Shown in pieces: positions 1-10,213 of a stretch of 64,000 nt of DNA. Source of the DNA: Kalaharituber pfeilii (lineage: Eukaryota; Ascomycota; Pezizomycetes; Pezizales; Pezizaceae); assembly GCA_015179045.1 (NCBI GenBank), contig WHUZ01000052.1, positions 248,001-312,000 on the forward strand, written 5' to 3'. The translations under genes and the position numbers were made by a program. The number at the start of each line of letters is the position of its first letter. Position 1 is the first letter of the stretch. Under the pieces are notes generated by a model that saw only the letters and a program-made list of their open reading frames with translations, ran no database searches and had not been told where the DNA came from.

Positions 1-20
1 ATCGAGCTTCTGAATTGCCC

Positions 21-895
21 TTTTTATTTTTGTTTCTTAGTTTTATCATTGGGTGCCTTCCGCTAAGGATTTATGTGAAATTCAAACCCCTGCTTTGAAA
101 TAAAACCGGGGTCCGTATCCCTGTTTTATTGTTTGGTAGAGCGTTCGAAACAATTTTTTGAAAGAGGGGTACCCCCCCCCTTTCAAAATACTCACTTGAA
201 TAAACAATAAACAATAAACTTCAGAAGCAGTTAGTTAGAGTACACTACTGCTGAAGTAGCATAGTCTACAATAACTATACCATATAGAGGATATTTAAAT
301 TCACATCTGCATCATTCGCACCTATTCCTGCTTGCATATGTAATATCCAGTAATGCATTCTTATGCTCTAGCTAGAAATTTTCACTCCGACAGTTCAGCC
401 TCCTCTACTCTTTCACTTTTCAGATACATTAATACCTGACTGCTACCTAGTGCTTGCCAGCGGAACTTGACTGCTATTTCTTAAGACCTAGTGCTCTCTC
501 TTGGTGCTTGGGAGCTCCTGTTGTCTTTTGGGGTGAGATTGACAGCTTGTTCACTGGCTCATAATTTCCGCATTTAAGGTGTAAATGTCTGCATAAACAA
601 AAAGTTTTCTTGATTTATTATTTACTCACGTCCAAGTGCTTAGAGAAACTACCCCCTGTTTGCAGTGGAAATGTACCCTGGTAAAATTTGGTTTGAATTT
701 CACATAAATCCTTAGCGGAAGGCACCCATTACTCGTATACCGCCAGCTATGCCAAACCGGTGATTTTCCACTCATCTATGAGTTTTTCCTTCGTCTTCAG
801 CCATCGAATTCCAGTGATCCGTGCTAATTCCTGTTTTCAGCTTGCAGCCAATGGCAGACATTCCCTACGTTCTTCCTTAGAGGAATTCTATATAC
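21..895 (-). mobile_element. Family A half-LINE remnant, split by a MITE
   Basis: A T-rich run at 21-46 and the degraded tail hairpin at 728-760 (actcg..gccgcc..gctatgcc, minus sense) become contiguous when the MITE at 51-727 is removed. Bases 770-895 resemble the ORF1 RRM-coding part of the half-LINE at 54526-54998 (shared gcttgcagccaatg-like stretches). This is therefore an old minus-strand copy of the ORF1-only element. It is too decayed to have a reading frame. Confidence 0.55.
51..727. mobile_element. MITE with 38-bp terminal inverted repeats (Harbinger-like)
   Basis: Bases 51-88 (GGGTGCCTTCCGCTAAGG...) are the inverse of 690-727 (...CCTTAGCGGAAGGCACCC), nearly perfect over about 38 bp. 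The flanks read att on both sides, a 3-bp duplication. GGG/CCC ends and a 3-bp duplication fit PIF/Harbinger, but no transposase is present, so the class is inferred. It sits inside a family A tail, so it inserted later. Confidence 0.7.
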
Positions 896-1134
896 CACAA
901 TGGCAAGATGCTAATGTGTCTGAGACCCCTTTGCACTGACAAAGGGGGGGATGTAGTGATGTAGGCCATGTCGATAGTGGTAGGAGGGTTTGTCAGCCCT
1001 CCCCTTCCCAACCTAGCAGGGCAGGTAGGTAGGTGTGGTGATATACATGCCTAGAACTCTTTTGTAGTGCTGTAGGTTATATTGGTGGTGGCAGGAGGAT
1101 TTGTCACCTCCACTTCCTCTGAAGGACCGGGCAA
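896..1134. other. Non-coding, possible LTR-type sequence
   Basis: No credible gene. A G-run followed by a tgtagtgatgtagg-like stretch near 945-965 could be a polypurine tract next to an LTR, and the sequence resumes after the insertion at 1135-1484. I could not find a paired LTR. Confidence 0.2.
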
Positions 1135-1484
1135 TTTTTTTTTTTTTTTTATTTCATTACTCGCATGCCGCCCTGGGGGCTATGGCGAGGTTAATTACAT
1201 AGAATGGAGTAACATCAGCTACGCATCATGACTAAACACAGAAATAGTAGGAAATCATCCCGCCGCCCAGTCTAGGATCTCCGCCAGCTTAACCCCCTCC
1301 TCCCTCTCCGTCTTCGCCGGTTGTCTCAACTCCTCCTCCCCTCCCGGAAGTCTCTTCTTCCACGCCTCGCACTCGTTCATGATGTGCGCGAAATTCTCGT
1401 GCGCCTTCCCGCACCATCTGCACTCCGGTGAGTCGTCTTTGCCTATCTTATGTCTCCATTGCCTCAGTCCCTTGTTCCCCATCA
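1135..1484 (-). mobile_element. 5'-truncated family A LINE, RNase H C-terminus
   Basis: A 350-bp minus-strand insertion with a perfect 13-bp target duplication AAGGACCGGGCAA (1122-1134 and 1485-1497). It starts with a T17 run (poly-A tail) and the A hairpin. It then encodes the last ~75 residues of a LINE ORF2: a CCHC knuckle of form C-x2-C-x7-H-x4-C (CRWCGKAHENFAHIMNEC), then PGGEEEL. The same C-terminus occurs in the copy at 38294-39106. Confidence 0.9.
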
Positions 1485-1497
1485 AAGGACCGGGCAA

Positions 1498-1969
1498 GGG
1501 AGCGAGAGGGGGAGAGGTACTAGTAGCCGCCAGAGTGGCATGGCTGGATCCTGCTACCTTTTTTGCTACTTTGCTGTCTCTTGCGACTTTTCGGAGGCAT
1601 GCGATGTGCCCAGAGATTGTGCGCGCTGTTAGCGTTTCCAGAAGTTGTATCTGTTTGCCCGCGGAGATGGTTCCAATGGTTCCATTAAATGTAGCCCCGT
1701 GACAGAGCCCGTTAGTGTCGGAACATTACATCCGTTGCCACCTGTTGCTGTTATCTTTTCGTTCCACTCATATGCATTAAGTCTTGCTATTGGACTGTAT
1801 ATGAATCACGCCACAACGCCAACTTTTGTGTAGCTTACGCCACGGTGTTTTCTTTGCAAGCCACGCATCCCGTGCCTTTCTCACCTTCCTGATATGATAA
1901 CTTCCCTGATAACTCCCTATTCAGTTATGGTTTCCAAGTCATGTTATGTTATGCTTTCTCATGTGTATT
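1498..1969. other. No gene seen
   Basis: Continuation of the sequence split by the insertion at 1135-1484. Short open frames exist on both strands but lack recognisable features. Confidence 0.3.
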
Positions 1970-1976
1970 AACCTGC

Positions 1977-2028
1977 CCCTCGCCATAGCCCTTAGGGCGG
2001 CATGCGAGTAATATTAAAAATATATATA
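1977..2028 (+). mobile_element. Family A hairpin-only insertion
   Basis: Consists of CCCTCGCC..GGGCGGCATGCGAGTAATATT plus an A/T-rich tail, flanked by AACCTGC on both sides (1970-1976, 2029-2035). It is about 52 bp long with no coding part. The flank at 2040-2072 (ctctaagttcaatagactta) resembles the LTR-end motif also seen near 41605 and 43105. Confidence 0.7.
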
Positions 2029-2035
2029 AACCTGC

Positions 2036-3531
2036 TGTTCTTTCGACTCTAAGTTCAATAGACTTAATGGTTTCTCTATAGCCTTCACCGTGACAACGCA
2101 GCTCTCGCATATCCTCCCGCTCGTATAGGTAGTATCTGTCTGGCGCTGGTGTTGGCTCCATATCTGAGCAACATGTGTATTCGACGGTCTGCTTCTGCTC
2201 CTGCTGTACCGGAGATGGTAGCTCAGGTGTAGATGCTACCTCGGCAACCACGCTGACCTTACTGAGATGTAGCACCGCCATTTCTCTCTTTCGTTTCTCC
2301 CTGTCGCACCCTTTCTGTACCTCTGGTAATAATATGCCCTTTCCTAGTCCTGCTACCACTACGTGAAATTGAATACCCTCCATGATGCCATGGAATTTTC
2401 CTGAGCTGTTTCCGGTACAGTGACTCGGAGAATAACTGTCATCAGGTCTCTGAGTGCCTTGTATCTTTCCTTTATCTTTATGATAGTACCCTTAACCTTC
2501 GGTCAGGATTTTCCTGGTGTAAGGGTGGGGTCTACTTCTGCACTGAAAACCTCTCTGTGGCCTCTTCGGTGGCATTCTCTTATTGGGTCATGGTTCCTGT
2601 TTTGGGGCCTCCTATTGGTTCCTAGTGTGGGATTGGTAGCTGGCAACGGAGCGGGGAGCTGGAAATTCCTGAAATCACACCCCAAGGGGAAAACTTGAGG
2701 AGTTGAGTATTTTGAAATGAAGGTTTCGCTGGGGAAGGGGCGTTGTGGTTGCGCAGTGGCTTCAACGCGCTCGTCCTGGTGGTCGTAGTGGTTGTCAATA
2801 TAACAATACCTTCCTTACCTGTTCTCGTAATTGGAAGACCTCCCATGGGCGCAGATTCACAGACCCAGATTCCTCCAATTCTGTGCCCAACCCTGATTCC
2901 CATGACAACCACTAAATAAAAATCTCAGACTCCCAGCGCAAGCACTGCTACAAAGGCAAGTACTTACGCACCCATTGTGCAAAATTATGTACACCTCTCG
3001 CTCACACATCTACAACTTTCTAGCACTTCTGAATAGCGATCAAGAGGGAGTGCGACCTTGTGGATTTGCTGTAACGCTGCTCGAGTCGAATAAAATCACC
3101 TTGGTCGTTGTCGCTTGATTTGAAGACCCAATGAACTCAAGCAAATAATTAATAAAAGAGCTTCTTCCAACTCATCATCTGTAGGGACGGAGATATTTTG
3201 GCGTAGATGTGTATTTCGGTGTAGATTTAAGGGGGTTGGCATATTCAATTTTTGGTGTTGAGGTTAGATATGCAAACTACAAGATTTACGGTTTTATTTC
3301 TACATCGCCTAACCTCTTTGGCTCGTCTATGAAAAAGTTCTGTGAATCTGGGATCTGGCACAGGAGGGGGGTGGGGGGCGGTCCTGCCAGATTTGATAAT
3401 CTGGACAGCAGGTTGAAAATTTTTCTGGGCGATCTTCCACTGATAAGCTTGTGAACCTGGCAATCTGCGCCCATGGGAAGTCATCCATTGTTGTGGCTTA
3501 ACTTTGCAGTGGATGCGTATGTACCTAGTGA
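2036..3531. other. No gene recognised
   Basis: Open frames on both strands, none recognisable. Bases 2725-2790 (ggtttcgctgg...gttgcgcagtggcttc...gcgctcgt) resemble 26755-26820, so at least part of this is a dispersed repeat. Confidence 0.3.
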
Positions 3532-3543
3532 TTGCATCCCCAT

Positions 3544-3600
3544 TTTTTCTTCTTTTTAAATATCATTACGCCCATGCCGCCCTGAGGGCTATGGCGAGGT
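3544..3600 (-). mobile_element. Family A hairpin-only insertion
   Basis: A 57-bp minus-strand insertion with a perfect 12-bp target duplication TTGCATCCCCAT (3532-3543, 3601-3612). It contains only an interrupted T-run and the degraded hairpin ending at gggctatggcgagg. No coding sequence. Confidence 0.9.
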
Positions 3601-3612
3601 TTGCATCCCCAT

Positions 3613-4004
3613 GCATATATCAATGTGTGGGCCCAAAGGGCACATGCATAAGTGTAAGTCTCGGAGCGCGTAGTGGGTGGACCCAGTTATGCCTAACCTC
3701 CCTCGCGGGTGAGTCCCTTCTAAAACACAGGATGTAATGGTTTAAACGCAGATTTGCATGTACGATCTAAGGCACATGCACGTTTCCTGCAGCATTTAAA
3801 CAACGCACCCCTGACCGAACCCACCTGAGCTTTGATGCCTTCATATTTCACCACGCTATACTGTATTCCATGCTGCGTTACATACATCAGCAACGTAGAA
3901 AGTTTATTTCAATTATCCGCTTGTCACAGAAACCAGTCCTATCCAACGCTAGTCCATGCTCCAATGGAGAAGCCCCTTAAAACTTACCCATTTGTAACCT
4001 GAAC
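3613..4004. other. Downstream region of the F-box gene; no gene seen
   Basis: Lies 3' of the F-box gene on the minus strand. It should hold that gene's 3' untranslated region, but no clear processing signal stands out. Confidence 0.3.
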
Positions 4005-6757
4005 TTAGTCAAACCGTACCAACACTTTCCTGTAGAGCCCATCACCATCTCGATAGTGACAACTCACTTCATAAACTAACCATCCGTCACCAATAGCCAT
4101 TACTTGCATGCACTTGGTTACATGGCTACACAGTGGGAGCTTCCAAGGCTCCTGTCTCAAGTTCAGTATCAGAAACCACGGGCAGTACGTGCCCACTGTG
4201 GTCGCTTGTTTCGAGGCTTCGCTGCTATAGCTATCATACGTATCTCCTGGCCACTTGTGAACAGCTGGCCATGGACCCTTTGTGCGCTGGATACTGGAAT
4301 ATGCATACACCGGAAGCCTCAGTCCCACAGCATCCGTGGCTGTATGGTGATGTCGGGCACCGACGAGGAGGTCTTGCAGGATGGGATTCACCGGGAACCA
4401 GGAGGCCAGTTCGGTCACAGGCAGCATGACAGGCGTGGCCGCTGGGGGTCCCACAAGTTTCTGGTAGTGAGCGGCACGAGCCGAGCCAGCTCGAGCCAGC
4501 TCGAGCCCGAGCTCGCGCGAGCTAGCTCGAGCTCGACTGATCTTGAGCTCGAGCCGGCTCGAGCTGGCCTGGCATGAGCTCGAGCTGGCTCGAGCTCAAA
4601 CGAGCCAAGATCATGCTTGTGTTTTTCTTGACAGCTCGCTAAAATGCTTAGCCAGTGCAAGGTTTCATAAACTGTAAATACCTAATATAGTAAAAATTAG
4701 AGACTTGGAGCTCATTCTGACCTACCAACAACTTCGAAATGCACAATTTAGCTGATAGTAGTGAGAAAGATGAAAATTTAGCTTAGTTTAGTTTAGTTTG
4801 TCAATATTATGTGTATAATCAATCCAGGCTCGAGCCGAGCTCACTTACTCACGAGCTGGCTCGAGCTCACCCTCCAGCTCGGCTCGAGCTAGCTCGTGCC
4901 GCTCACTAGTTTCTGGCATAGAACTGGGAGGTCATTCCACACGTGTTCGTGCGTTACAGCTGGTGCGTCTAGCGGCTCATCGGGGAGCAGGAAATTCCGA
5001 CTCGCCGGCTCCAGAAATGCAATATAACCGTCTCCGTCGGGGCGCAACCTCCGTACACCGTTAGGTGTTTCCACCCATGTGTGCGCTGATCCGGGTTGCT
5101 GCGCTCGGAGTAGGAAGGTACATATCTCACGCTCGGAGGAGGGGAAGGTATAGCTTGTGGTCATGGCTGCTTGGTGGACGCTTGAGCCGTGTCCAGAGCC
5201 CGAGGACCTCCACACGAAGAATGCAATACTTAAAGTTATAAAGCGGTCCCTATCTGGGCGAGGAAGATGCGGGGGCGCATGGAAGTATATTGCCTGGCCA
5301 CGTTCTGACGTACTGCGCTGAATCAGGTACTCATTCGGGCCCCCAGGTTCCAACTATAATCACCGTGCGCGGTTAGTTCCAGGCAAGAAATGACAGCATA
5401 ATGTTTAGAAGGAGTGAAGCTAGCACTTAGCTGGGACGATCACACGTACATTCAGTTGAAACCTGTATTCCACCTCTGGAACGCCATATAGTGGTATATG
5501 CGCTATCTTTGTAGGTGAGGGGAGAGTACTCCCAGCTCGGCTAAGCGCACCAAAGTCAACCCTGTAGACATGTATTCCTATTGCTGCAAAGTCATATTCA
5601 AATCCAAACTGGCTGCCTGTGGTATCATGGCCAAGGGCAAAGCACAATTGCCCCTTTGCATCCGCCCCAACCACACTCCTAGGGTCCACGGAGCTTCCCG
5701 CGAGCCACCGGGCGTGGAGCACCCGCTGAGCAAGAGAACTCCAGGCTCGTGGCTGTATGCTAGTCGTGATGGAGCGATCAAGCGGCAGGATCACAAGGTG
5801 CTCGTTAGTCCAGATTTCCTGTGCGGAGCCGTTGTTCTTCAAGACCTCAAGGACATCCTTGTAGACCACGTAGTGTTGATTCACACTTACTGCTTCTCTG
5901 TCACGCGAGTTCAGCCCGGCCCATGGCGACCAGTACGAAAGCCATTCGTTGGTACGACCGTTGACACTGTTAAGAATTAATGACCGCGGCATCCACACAT
6001 GCTGAAGCGGGACAGGTGACGGCAGCCCGTCAAATTCAGGTGGACTGGCATGTTCTGTAATTTCGGCCAGATCAAGCACAGCAAAAATATTCATCCTCCC
6101 GGAGCCAGTGAAAGGGGGCGTAAAGAACGTGTCCTCCTCTGAGTCCCCAGACCTTACCACTATTTTGCCATACTGAACAGCGAGGATGTTCATCGGGCAC
6201 ACAGCAAACACAGGTCTCTGCGTTCGTCCTCTGTTCCCTTCCGGATGGATCATGGCACTGGCGCACGTAGGTGATGTAACCCTCGCTACCTGGGAGCGCA
6301 ATACCTTTTCTTCGAAATCTACAGAGACCCGCAGTACAGTCTTCCGCTGAAGGTCGTTTCCATCCAGCCAATGGACCTCAAAGCTGCCGTAGTTCACTGC
6401 GTACGAAGTCACGACCACGAAGATATGGTTTCCAAATGTGTCTGTCCCCAGGCGAGAAGAACGGAACCCAGACTTATTCTCAATTACCTTGTATCCGGTA
6501 GGTTGGCCTCTGCGCAAATTGTCACGACGGCGACATACGTTGTCGAAGAGCAAGCGAGCACTGATACCGTCCTCCGCAGGATGTGGCCGCATGTCGCCGA
6601 AAAATACCCGAAGGGCAGTTGAACATACATCTTCTAAGGTGAAAATCTGGTAGTGGACTTTATTGACACGACGCAAGACAACAAAGTCGCGCGGGTTGAG
6701 GAAGCTCACGGCGTAGGTAATGATGTCCAATGGAAGATTAGCATAGAGCTGGTGCAT
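4005..6757 (-). pseudogene. F-box protein gene, C-terminus cut off by a hAT MITE
   Basis: Two exons: 6757-5450 (436 codons) and 5353-4005. The intron 5449-5354 has donor GTACGT, a ctaac branch site and acceptor TATAG, phase 0. Residues ~6-45 (LPLDIITYAVSFLNPRDFVV then RRVNK) match the F-box consensus, so the product probably binds Skp1 in an SCF ubiquitin ligase. The remaining ~540 residues are a beta-rich-looking region of the fungal F-box type with no named domain. A 444-bp MITE (4465-4908) sits in exon 2. As it stands, translation enters the MITE and stops after six foreign residues (stop at 4889), giving about 590 aa. Removing the MITE and one 8-bp duplicate reopens the frame to 4005, about 734 aa. 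Whether the short form still works is unknown. The start is the first ATG before the F-box. Confidence 0.8.
4465..4908. mobile_element. hAT-type MITE in the F-box coding sequence (copy 1)
   Basis: Terminal inverted repeats TAGTGAGCGGCACGAGC / GCTCGTGCCGCTCACTA, flanked by the 8-bp duplication GTTTCTGG (4457-4464, 4909-4916). TAGNG ends and 8-bp duplications are hAT hallmarks. Subterminal zones are packed with GAGCTCGAGC palindromes. The middle is AT-rich and non-coding. A second copy is at 39146-39553. Confidence 0.92.
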
Positions 6758-6912
6758 TGCTGCGATAGACGACAGATATCAAGGTAAATTGTCCGGACGC
6801 GTACGTGAAGACCGAATAGTTGAGGGATTCTCGATGTCTCCGCAGCTTGTATGCGGGGTAGGTTGTAAGCCTGACATGGGTGTTGCATGTCAACCCCAAC
6901 CTAGTCTAGTAC
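6758..6912. other. Upstream region of the F-box gene
   Basis: Should contain the promoter of the minus-strand F-box gene. No TATA-like element is convincing. Confidence 0.25.
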
Positions 6913-7045
6913 GTAATGTGCAGCTGTTCTGGCCTACGGACGAACATTGCGGTTCGCGAACCGGTCAGGCTCATTCGCGAATCGGCCAATTCGTCGGTGG
7001 ACTGGCCGATTAGAGAATGGGCCAGCCCACCCACGAACACTTTTC
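6913..7045. repeat. Partial copy of the GTTCTGGCC MITE
   Basis: Starts gttctggcctacggacgaac and continues cggttcgcgaaccgg, matching the inverted terminal region of the element at 7929-8114. The far end is degraded (gggccagcccacccacgaac). Confidence 0.5.
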
Positions 7046-7665
7046 TTTACAAGTACCAGTAGGTACCTCTATGTGCTGCTAGTAATGAGTATAGAGAAAT
7101 AAATGTTCTGCTACCAAGGATAATTGATCAGCCAGTTACTGTGCTTGCACCGCCCCATTGCCACTTCCTGCTCACATGCTAGGAGATAATAAAGACAACA
7201 TAATTAAAAATTTGCTGCGCTTCTAAGACTGCTGTAGCTTAAGAATATAGATTTGTTATCATAGCTAATTACTAATAATAGAAAAACTATAAGAAATTTA
7301 GTAAATATACTTCTAGTATTCTTCTTGCTCTAAGCGAAATTTTGGAGTGTTATCTTCTTGGGTGGAGATAGCCGGATTCCTCCACCTTTTCTGCTCTTAT
7401 CTGTGGTAGTAACAAGGATTGCGTTGATGCCAAGAATTAAAATTCTGGTGGTTGTATTGCCAGAAATGGCACTCAACAGAATCCCTGCAAGCGCCAAGAA
7501 TCCACCTTGAGCTTTATCCCACGCCTACTGCCAGGACTTCAGCATGATCTTACTCTCGCTGGTATTGAATCAGCCTGAGCTCCGGCTATACTTTGCTCAT
7601 CTAGGTATATCACAACTGAGCTGGTGATTTTCTCCTCAACCCCCTGTATTACCTATCTAAGGCCC

Positions 7666-7668
<3 letters not shown>
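7046..7668. other. AT-rich, no gene seen
   Basis: No long open frame and no recognised repeat. Confidence 0.3.
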
Positions 7669-7705
<37 letters not shown>

Positions 7706-7900
7706 CAGTTATCGCATGCCGCCTTATAGGCTATGACGATTTAGTTACATGTAGGATAGGTGGTAGGAAATAAAGGAAAATAAAGTCCCGTGGCGATTTA
7801 CTTACATGTAGAATAGGTGGTAGAAAATAAACGAAATAAAGGAAATAAAGTCCCATGTCCTTGTCAGTGTGCATAGTAGAAAAATTGAAGGAAATAAAGT
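7669..7900 (-). mobile_element. Family A tail with tandemly repeated 3' UTR
   Basis: T34 run (7669-7702), then the A hairpin in minus sense with both stem strands altered (gccttataggc in place of gccctatgggc, see findings). It is followed by about three tandem units of a ~65-bp A/T-rich segment (ttacatgtag..aggtggtag..aaataaagtccc). No coding sequence; the 5' boundary is unclear. Confidence 0.7.
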
Positions 7901-7928
7901 CCCGTGTCCTCCTCAATTCATGACTCAT

Positions 7929-8114
7929 GTTCTGGCCTCTGACGAAGATTGTGGTTCGCAAAACGGTAGGTACATAGAGGTACATTCATGTTCGCCGGCG
8001 AATCGCCGCAAGGCCAGGTGTTCGTGGCTGGGCTGGCCCCGTGAGAAACACCATACGTTTTTCACGAGACCGGCCGGTTCGCGAACCGGAAAATGTTCGT
8101 CGGTGGGCCAGAAC
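7929..8114. mobile_element. 186-bp MITE with GTTCTGGCC ends
   Basis: The ends are inverted repeats: gttctggcctctgacgaag at the left and cgacgaac...ggccagaac (inverse) at the right. Both are followed inward by ggttcgcgaaccgg-type palindromes. I found no clear target duplication, so the superfamily is open. Confidence 0.6.
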
Positions 8115-8800
8115 GTGTCATTATCATTTATTCACTTCAAATGCTTGCTGCGTGCCTATCCAAAGTAAGACCTATGCCAAGCGAGGTCGAGTCAACCTAA
8201 GCTCCTACTAAACTTTGAGCCTCTTGCCCCTGCGACGTGCTTAGCTCGGCAGAATGTTTTCTTGGCAGCACGGAGAAAATGGATGCTTGTTACAACAAAA
8301 ATTTGCTATACCTGTAAGGCAAACGAAATTCGCACAATTCATTCACGAAAGCAATGGTATGTCCAACGATTTGACGCTTACGTTCCATATCATGTAATGT
8401 AAGCATATATTGGCATCTACGGCCATAGACTGAAGAAAACGAGGCATCCCGTCCGCTCTGCCATATCTAAGCTTCAGATCGCCAAGCTAGTACTACAGTG
8501 GGTGACCATCTGGGAATCCTTGGTGCTGTAGATTTTTGTTTCATTTTTTGGCTCGCAAAGCGGGTACAAATTAAGAATACTCATATACCTGCGGAGCTGT
8601 TACACGTTGTCACAGTCTTGTTCGGGGCACGTTGTTCTAAACAATGTTATTTTCGTTATTGCATTGGATTGAATCCGTGAGCGGACCTGTAAGACCCTCT
8701 TCATTTTCATATTGTTTGTATTTATAGGAATAAAAAGCAGACAGAAACCGCCCGAAAGTGATGAGTACACTATCGGTGTCAGTTGAGGACATTGATGGAC
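8115..8800. other. No gene seen
   Basis: Only short frames on both strands. A weak similarity to intergenic sequence is all that can be said. Confidence 0.25.
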
Positions 8801-8808
8801 CTACGAAC

Positions 8809-9022
8809 ACCAAAACCTCTCGGGACAGGCACTTTCTGCCTGTACGCACACTGTCCGTTTTTCCCACTTATGATCGCCTGGTCTCAGCCTGGGCCTCAGC
8901 TTGAGTCCGAGCTGGCCATGGAATTGCCCCAAGATACCGGTAGCCTCCGCTTGTCTGAGGGTGCTTTCACTTGATCTGCCAGTAGTATGGCAACGCATAG
9001 GGCAGAAAGATTTTTTTGCAAC
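8809..9022 (-). repeat. Repeat D fragment (5' part)
   Basis: Reverse complement of 11830-12057. It shares the stretch ctctcgggacaggcactttc to gcttgtctgagggtgctttc, which also matches 56387-56545. It is the left part of unclassified repeat D. The half-LINE at 9036-10200 inserted just beyond it. Confidence 0.75.
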
Positions 9023-9240
9023 GGTAGCACCCACACGCACTTTCTGAGACTGCAGCCTGGATGTACAATCACAACCACAACGTCCCCCCGAGTGAAAACT
9101 ACATAGATCGAAAGCCCTCAGCGAGCTGAGTCTTTTGATCCGAATCTTATTCCCAAAAACCCGTTTCTGCTAATTTCCCCCGAGGGGCGAAATTTCGAGG
9201 AATCTTCAGCTGTTGCCAACACATCGACACCACCCCGGTC

Positions 9241-9675
9241 GTGCCAAGGTCAATCCCTGTCATGGCCCAGCGAAAGACCCCGGACGTGCCAGTCTTCTCC
9301 GAGGAGGAGATTGCCACGGTCCTCACAGCCATGTGGGAGCGGCTGGTGGCCAAGGACGCCAAGCCGAAGAGCGGGTCGAGGCTGGTGGTATGGTTCGATG
9401 AGAACGGCGCCGTGCTTAGGTACGAAGCCGCGCCTCCATCACCTCCGCCACCTCCACCGCCACCACCTTCACCGCCGCCACCGCCCCCGCCACCACCACC
9501 ACCACCACCACCACCACCGCCTCCTCCACCAACTCCGCCCCCCGCCGTCGACGCGGAGGAGAAAGAGGAAGGCTCCGCGATTGGGTTCGTCGCCGCCCCG
9601 GGCGAATCCACCACCACCACCGGCACCGCGCCGGATTCCGGTCTCCGCCCTGTTCGGGACGCCGCCGGAGGATGA
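9241..9675 (+). CDS. Half-LINE ORF1, N-terminal part (proline-rich)
   Basis: 144 codons. Residues 1-65 are an unfamiliar charged segment (FSEEEIATVLTAMWERLVAK). Residues ~65-100 are almost pure proline from CCR repeats, followed by an acidic stretch and a Thr-rich stretch. The frame ends in GGA GGA TGA, where the ATG of the next frame overlaps the stop (ATGA). This is either a frameshift relative to an ancestral single ORF or a genuine stop-restart arrangement. The start could also be the ATG at 9262. Confidence 0.5.
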   Translation: MPRSIPVMAQRKTPDVPVFSEEEIATVLTAMWERLVAKDAKPKSGSRLVVWFDENGAVLRYEAAPPSPPPPPPPPPSPPPPPPPPPPPPPPPPPPPPTPPPAVDAEEKEEGSAIGFVAAPGESTTTTGTAPDSGLRPVRDAAGG

Positions 9676-10049
9676 CCCCATCCGGTCCCCCACCCCAACC
9701 CCCCCCCACCCCAACCCCAACCCCCACCCCAACCCGCACCCCCAACCCCGCCCCCGCTCCCACCCCCACTCCCAGAAAACCATCGAGCCGAAACACCATA
9801 GGGATAGTGATCCACGGGATCGCTCTGAGGAAGGACTTGGGAAAAGTCCGCCGGTGGCTCGAGGAGGACAACAAGGAATTAGGGAGAACCACCGGGATGA
9901 GGTGGCTGAGGAAGAAGCAGGCGCTTCTGGAGGAAGGGAAGACGGCCAGCTCGGCCGTCGTCTACTTGGAGAAAGAGGTGCAGATGGGACGTGTCCGTGT
10001 GGGAGGGAAATGGTTGAAGGCATGTCGGTACGAGGTGGAGAGGAGATAG
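9672..10049 (+). CDS. Half-LINE ORF1, RRM-like domain
   Basis: 125 codons. A Pro/Thr linker is followed by a domain of about 75 residues (NTIGIVIHGIALRKDLGKVR, then WLRKK, TASSAVVYLEK, GGKWL). It recurs in the copies at 27491, 42489, 44041 and 54526. Its layout fits the RRM-like nucleic-acid-binding segment of Tad-type LINE ORF1 proteins. It stops right after this domain, so the CCHC knuckles seen in the autonomous ORF1 (61472-62029) are missing. Likely role: binding element RNA. Confidence 0.65.
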   Translation: MTPSGPPPQPPPTPTPTPTPTRTPNPAPAPTPTPRKPSSRNTIGIVIHGIALRKDLGKVRRWLEEDNKELGRTTGMRWLRKKQALLEEGKTASSAVVYLEKEVQMGRVRVGGKWLKACRYEVERR

Positions 10050-10213
10050 ACGCGCCGGCCTGCTGCCCACCCGCACCATGTACGAGTTCCGCGGGCAACA
10101 CATGTACTTAGAGACCTTTTTTCTTTTGTTTACCTATACATCGCCATAGCCCATAGGGCGGCATGCGATCAATGATATAAAAAAAAAAAAAAAAAAAAAA
10201 GGTAGCACCCACA

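Larger units (their letters stand above)
9036..10200 (+). mobile_element. Half-LINE (ORF1-only family A element), longest copy
   Basis: A 1165-bp insertion with a perfect 13-bp duplication GGTAGCACCCACA (9023-9035, 10201-10213). It has a ~205-bp leader, two overlapping frames (9241-9675 and 9672-10049), a short 3' UTR, the A hairpin (10141-10170, ATCGCC..GCGAT type) and an A20 tail. There is no endonuclease, RT or RNase H, so it must rely on a LINE in trans. The organisation is like mammalian HAL1 half-L1 elements (comparison by analogy). Confidence 0.85.

Noticed and set aside
1949..2383. 144-codon minus frame
   Set aside because: Its C-terminal part is read through the family A insertion at 1977-2028, and the rest shows no domain.
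8783..9078. Frames on both strands in the repeat D 5' module, also at 11757-12142 and 56264-56763
   Set aside because: Open on both strands in every copy but with different ends and no recognisable protein; treated as non-coding repeat.
9147..9815. Gly-rich minus-strand frame opposite the half-LINE ORF1
   Set aside because: It is the shadow of the proline-coding repeat on the plus strand.
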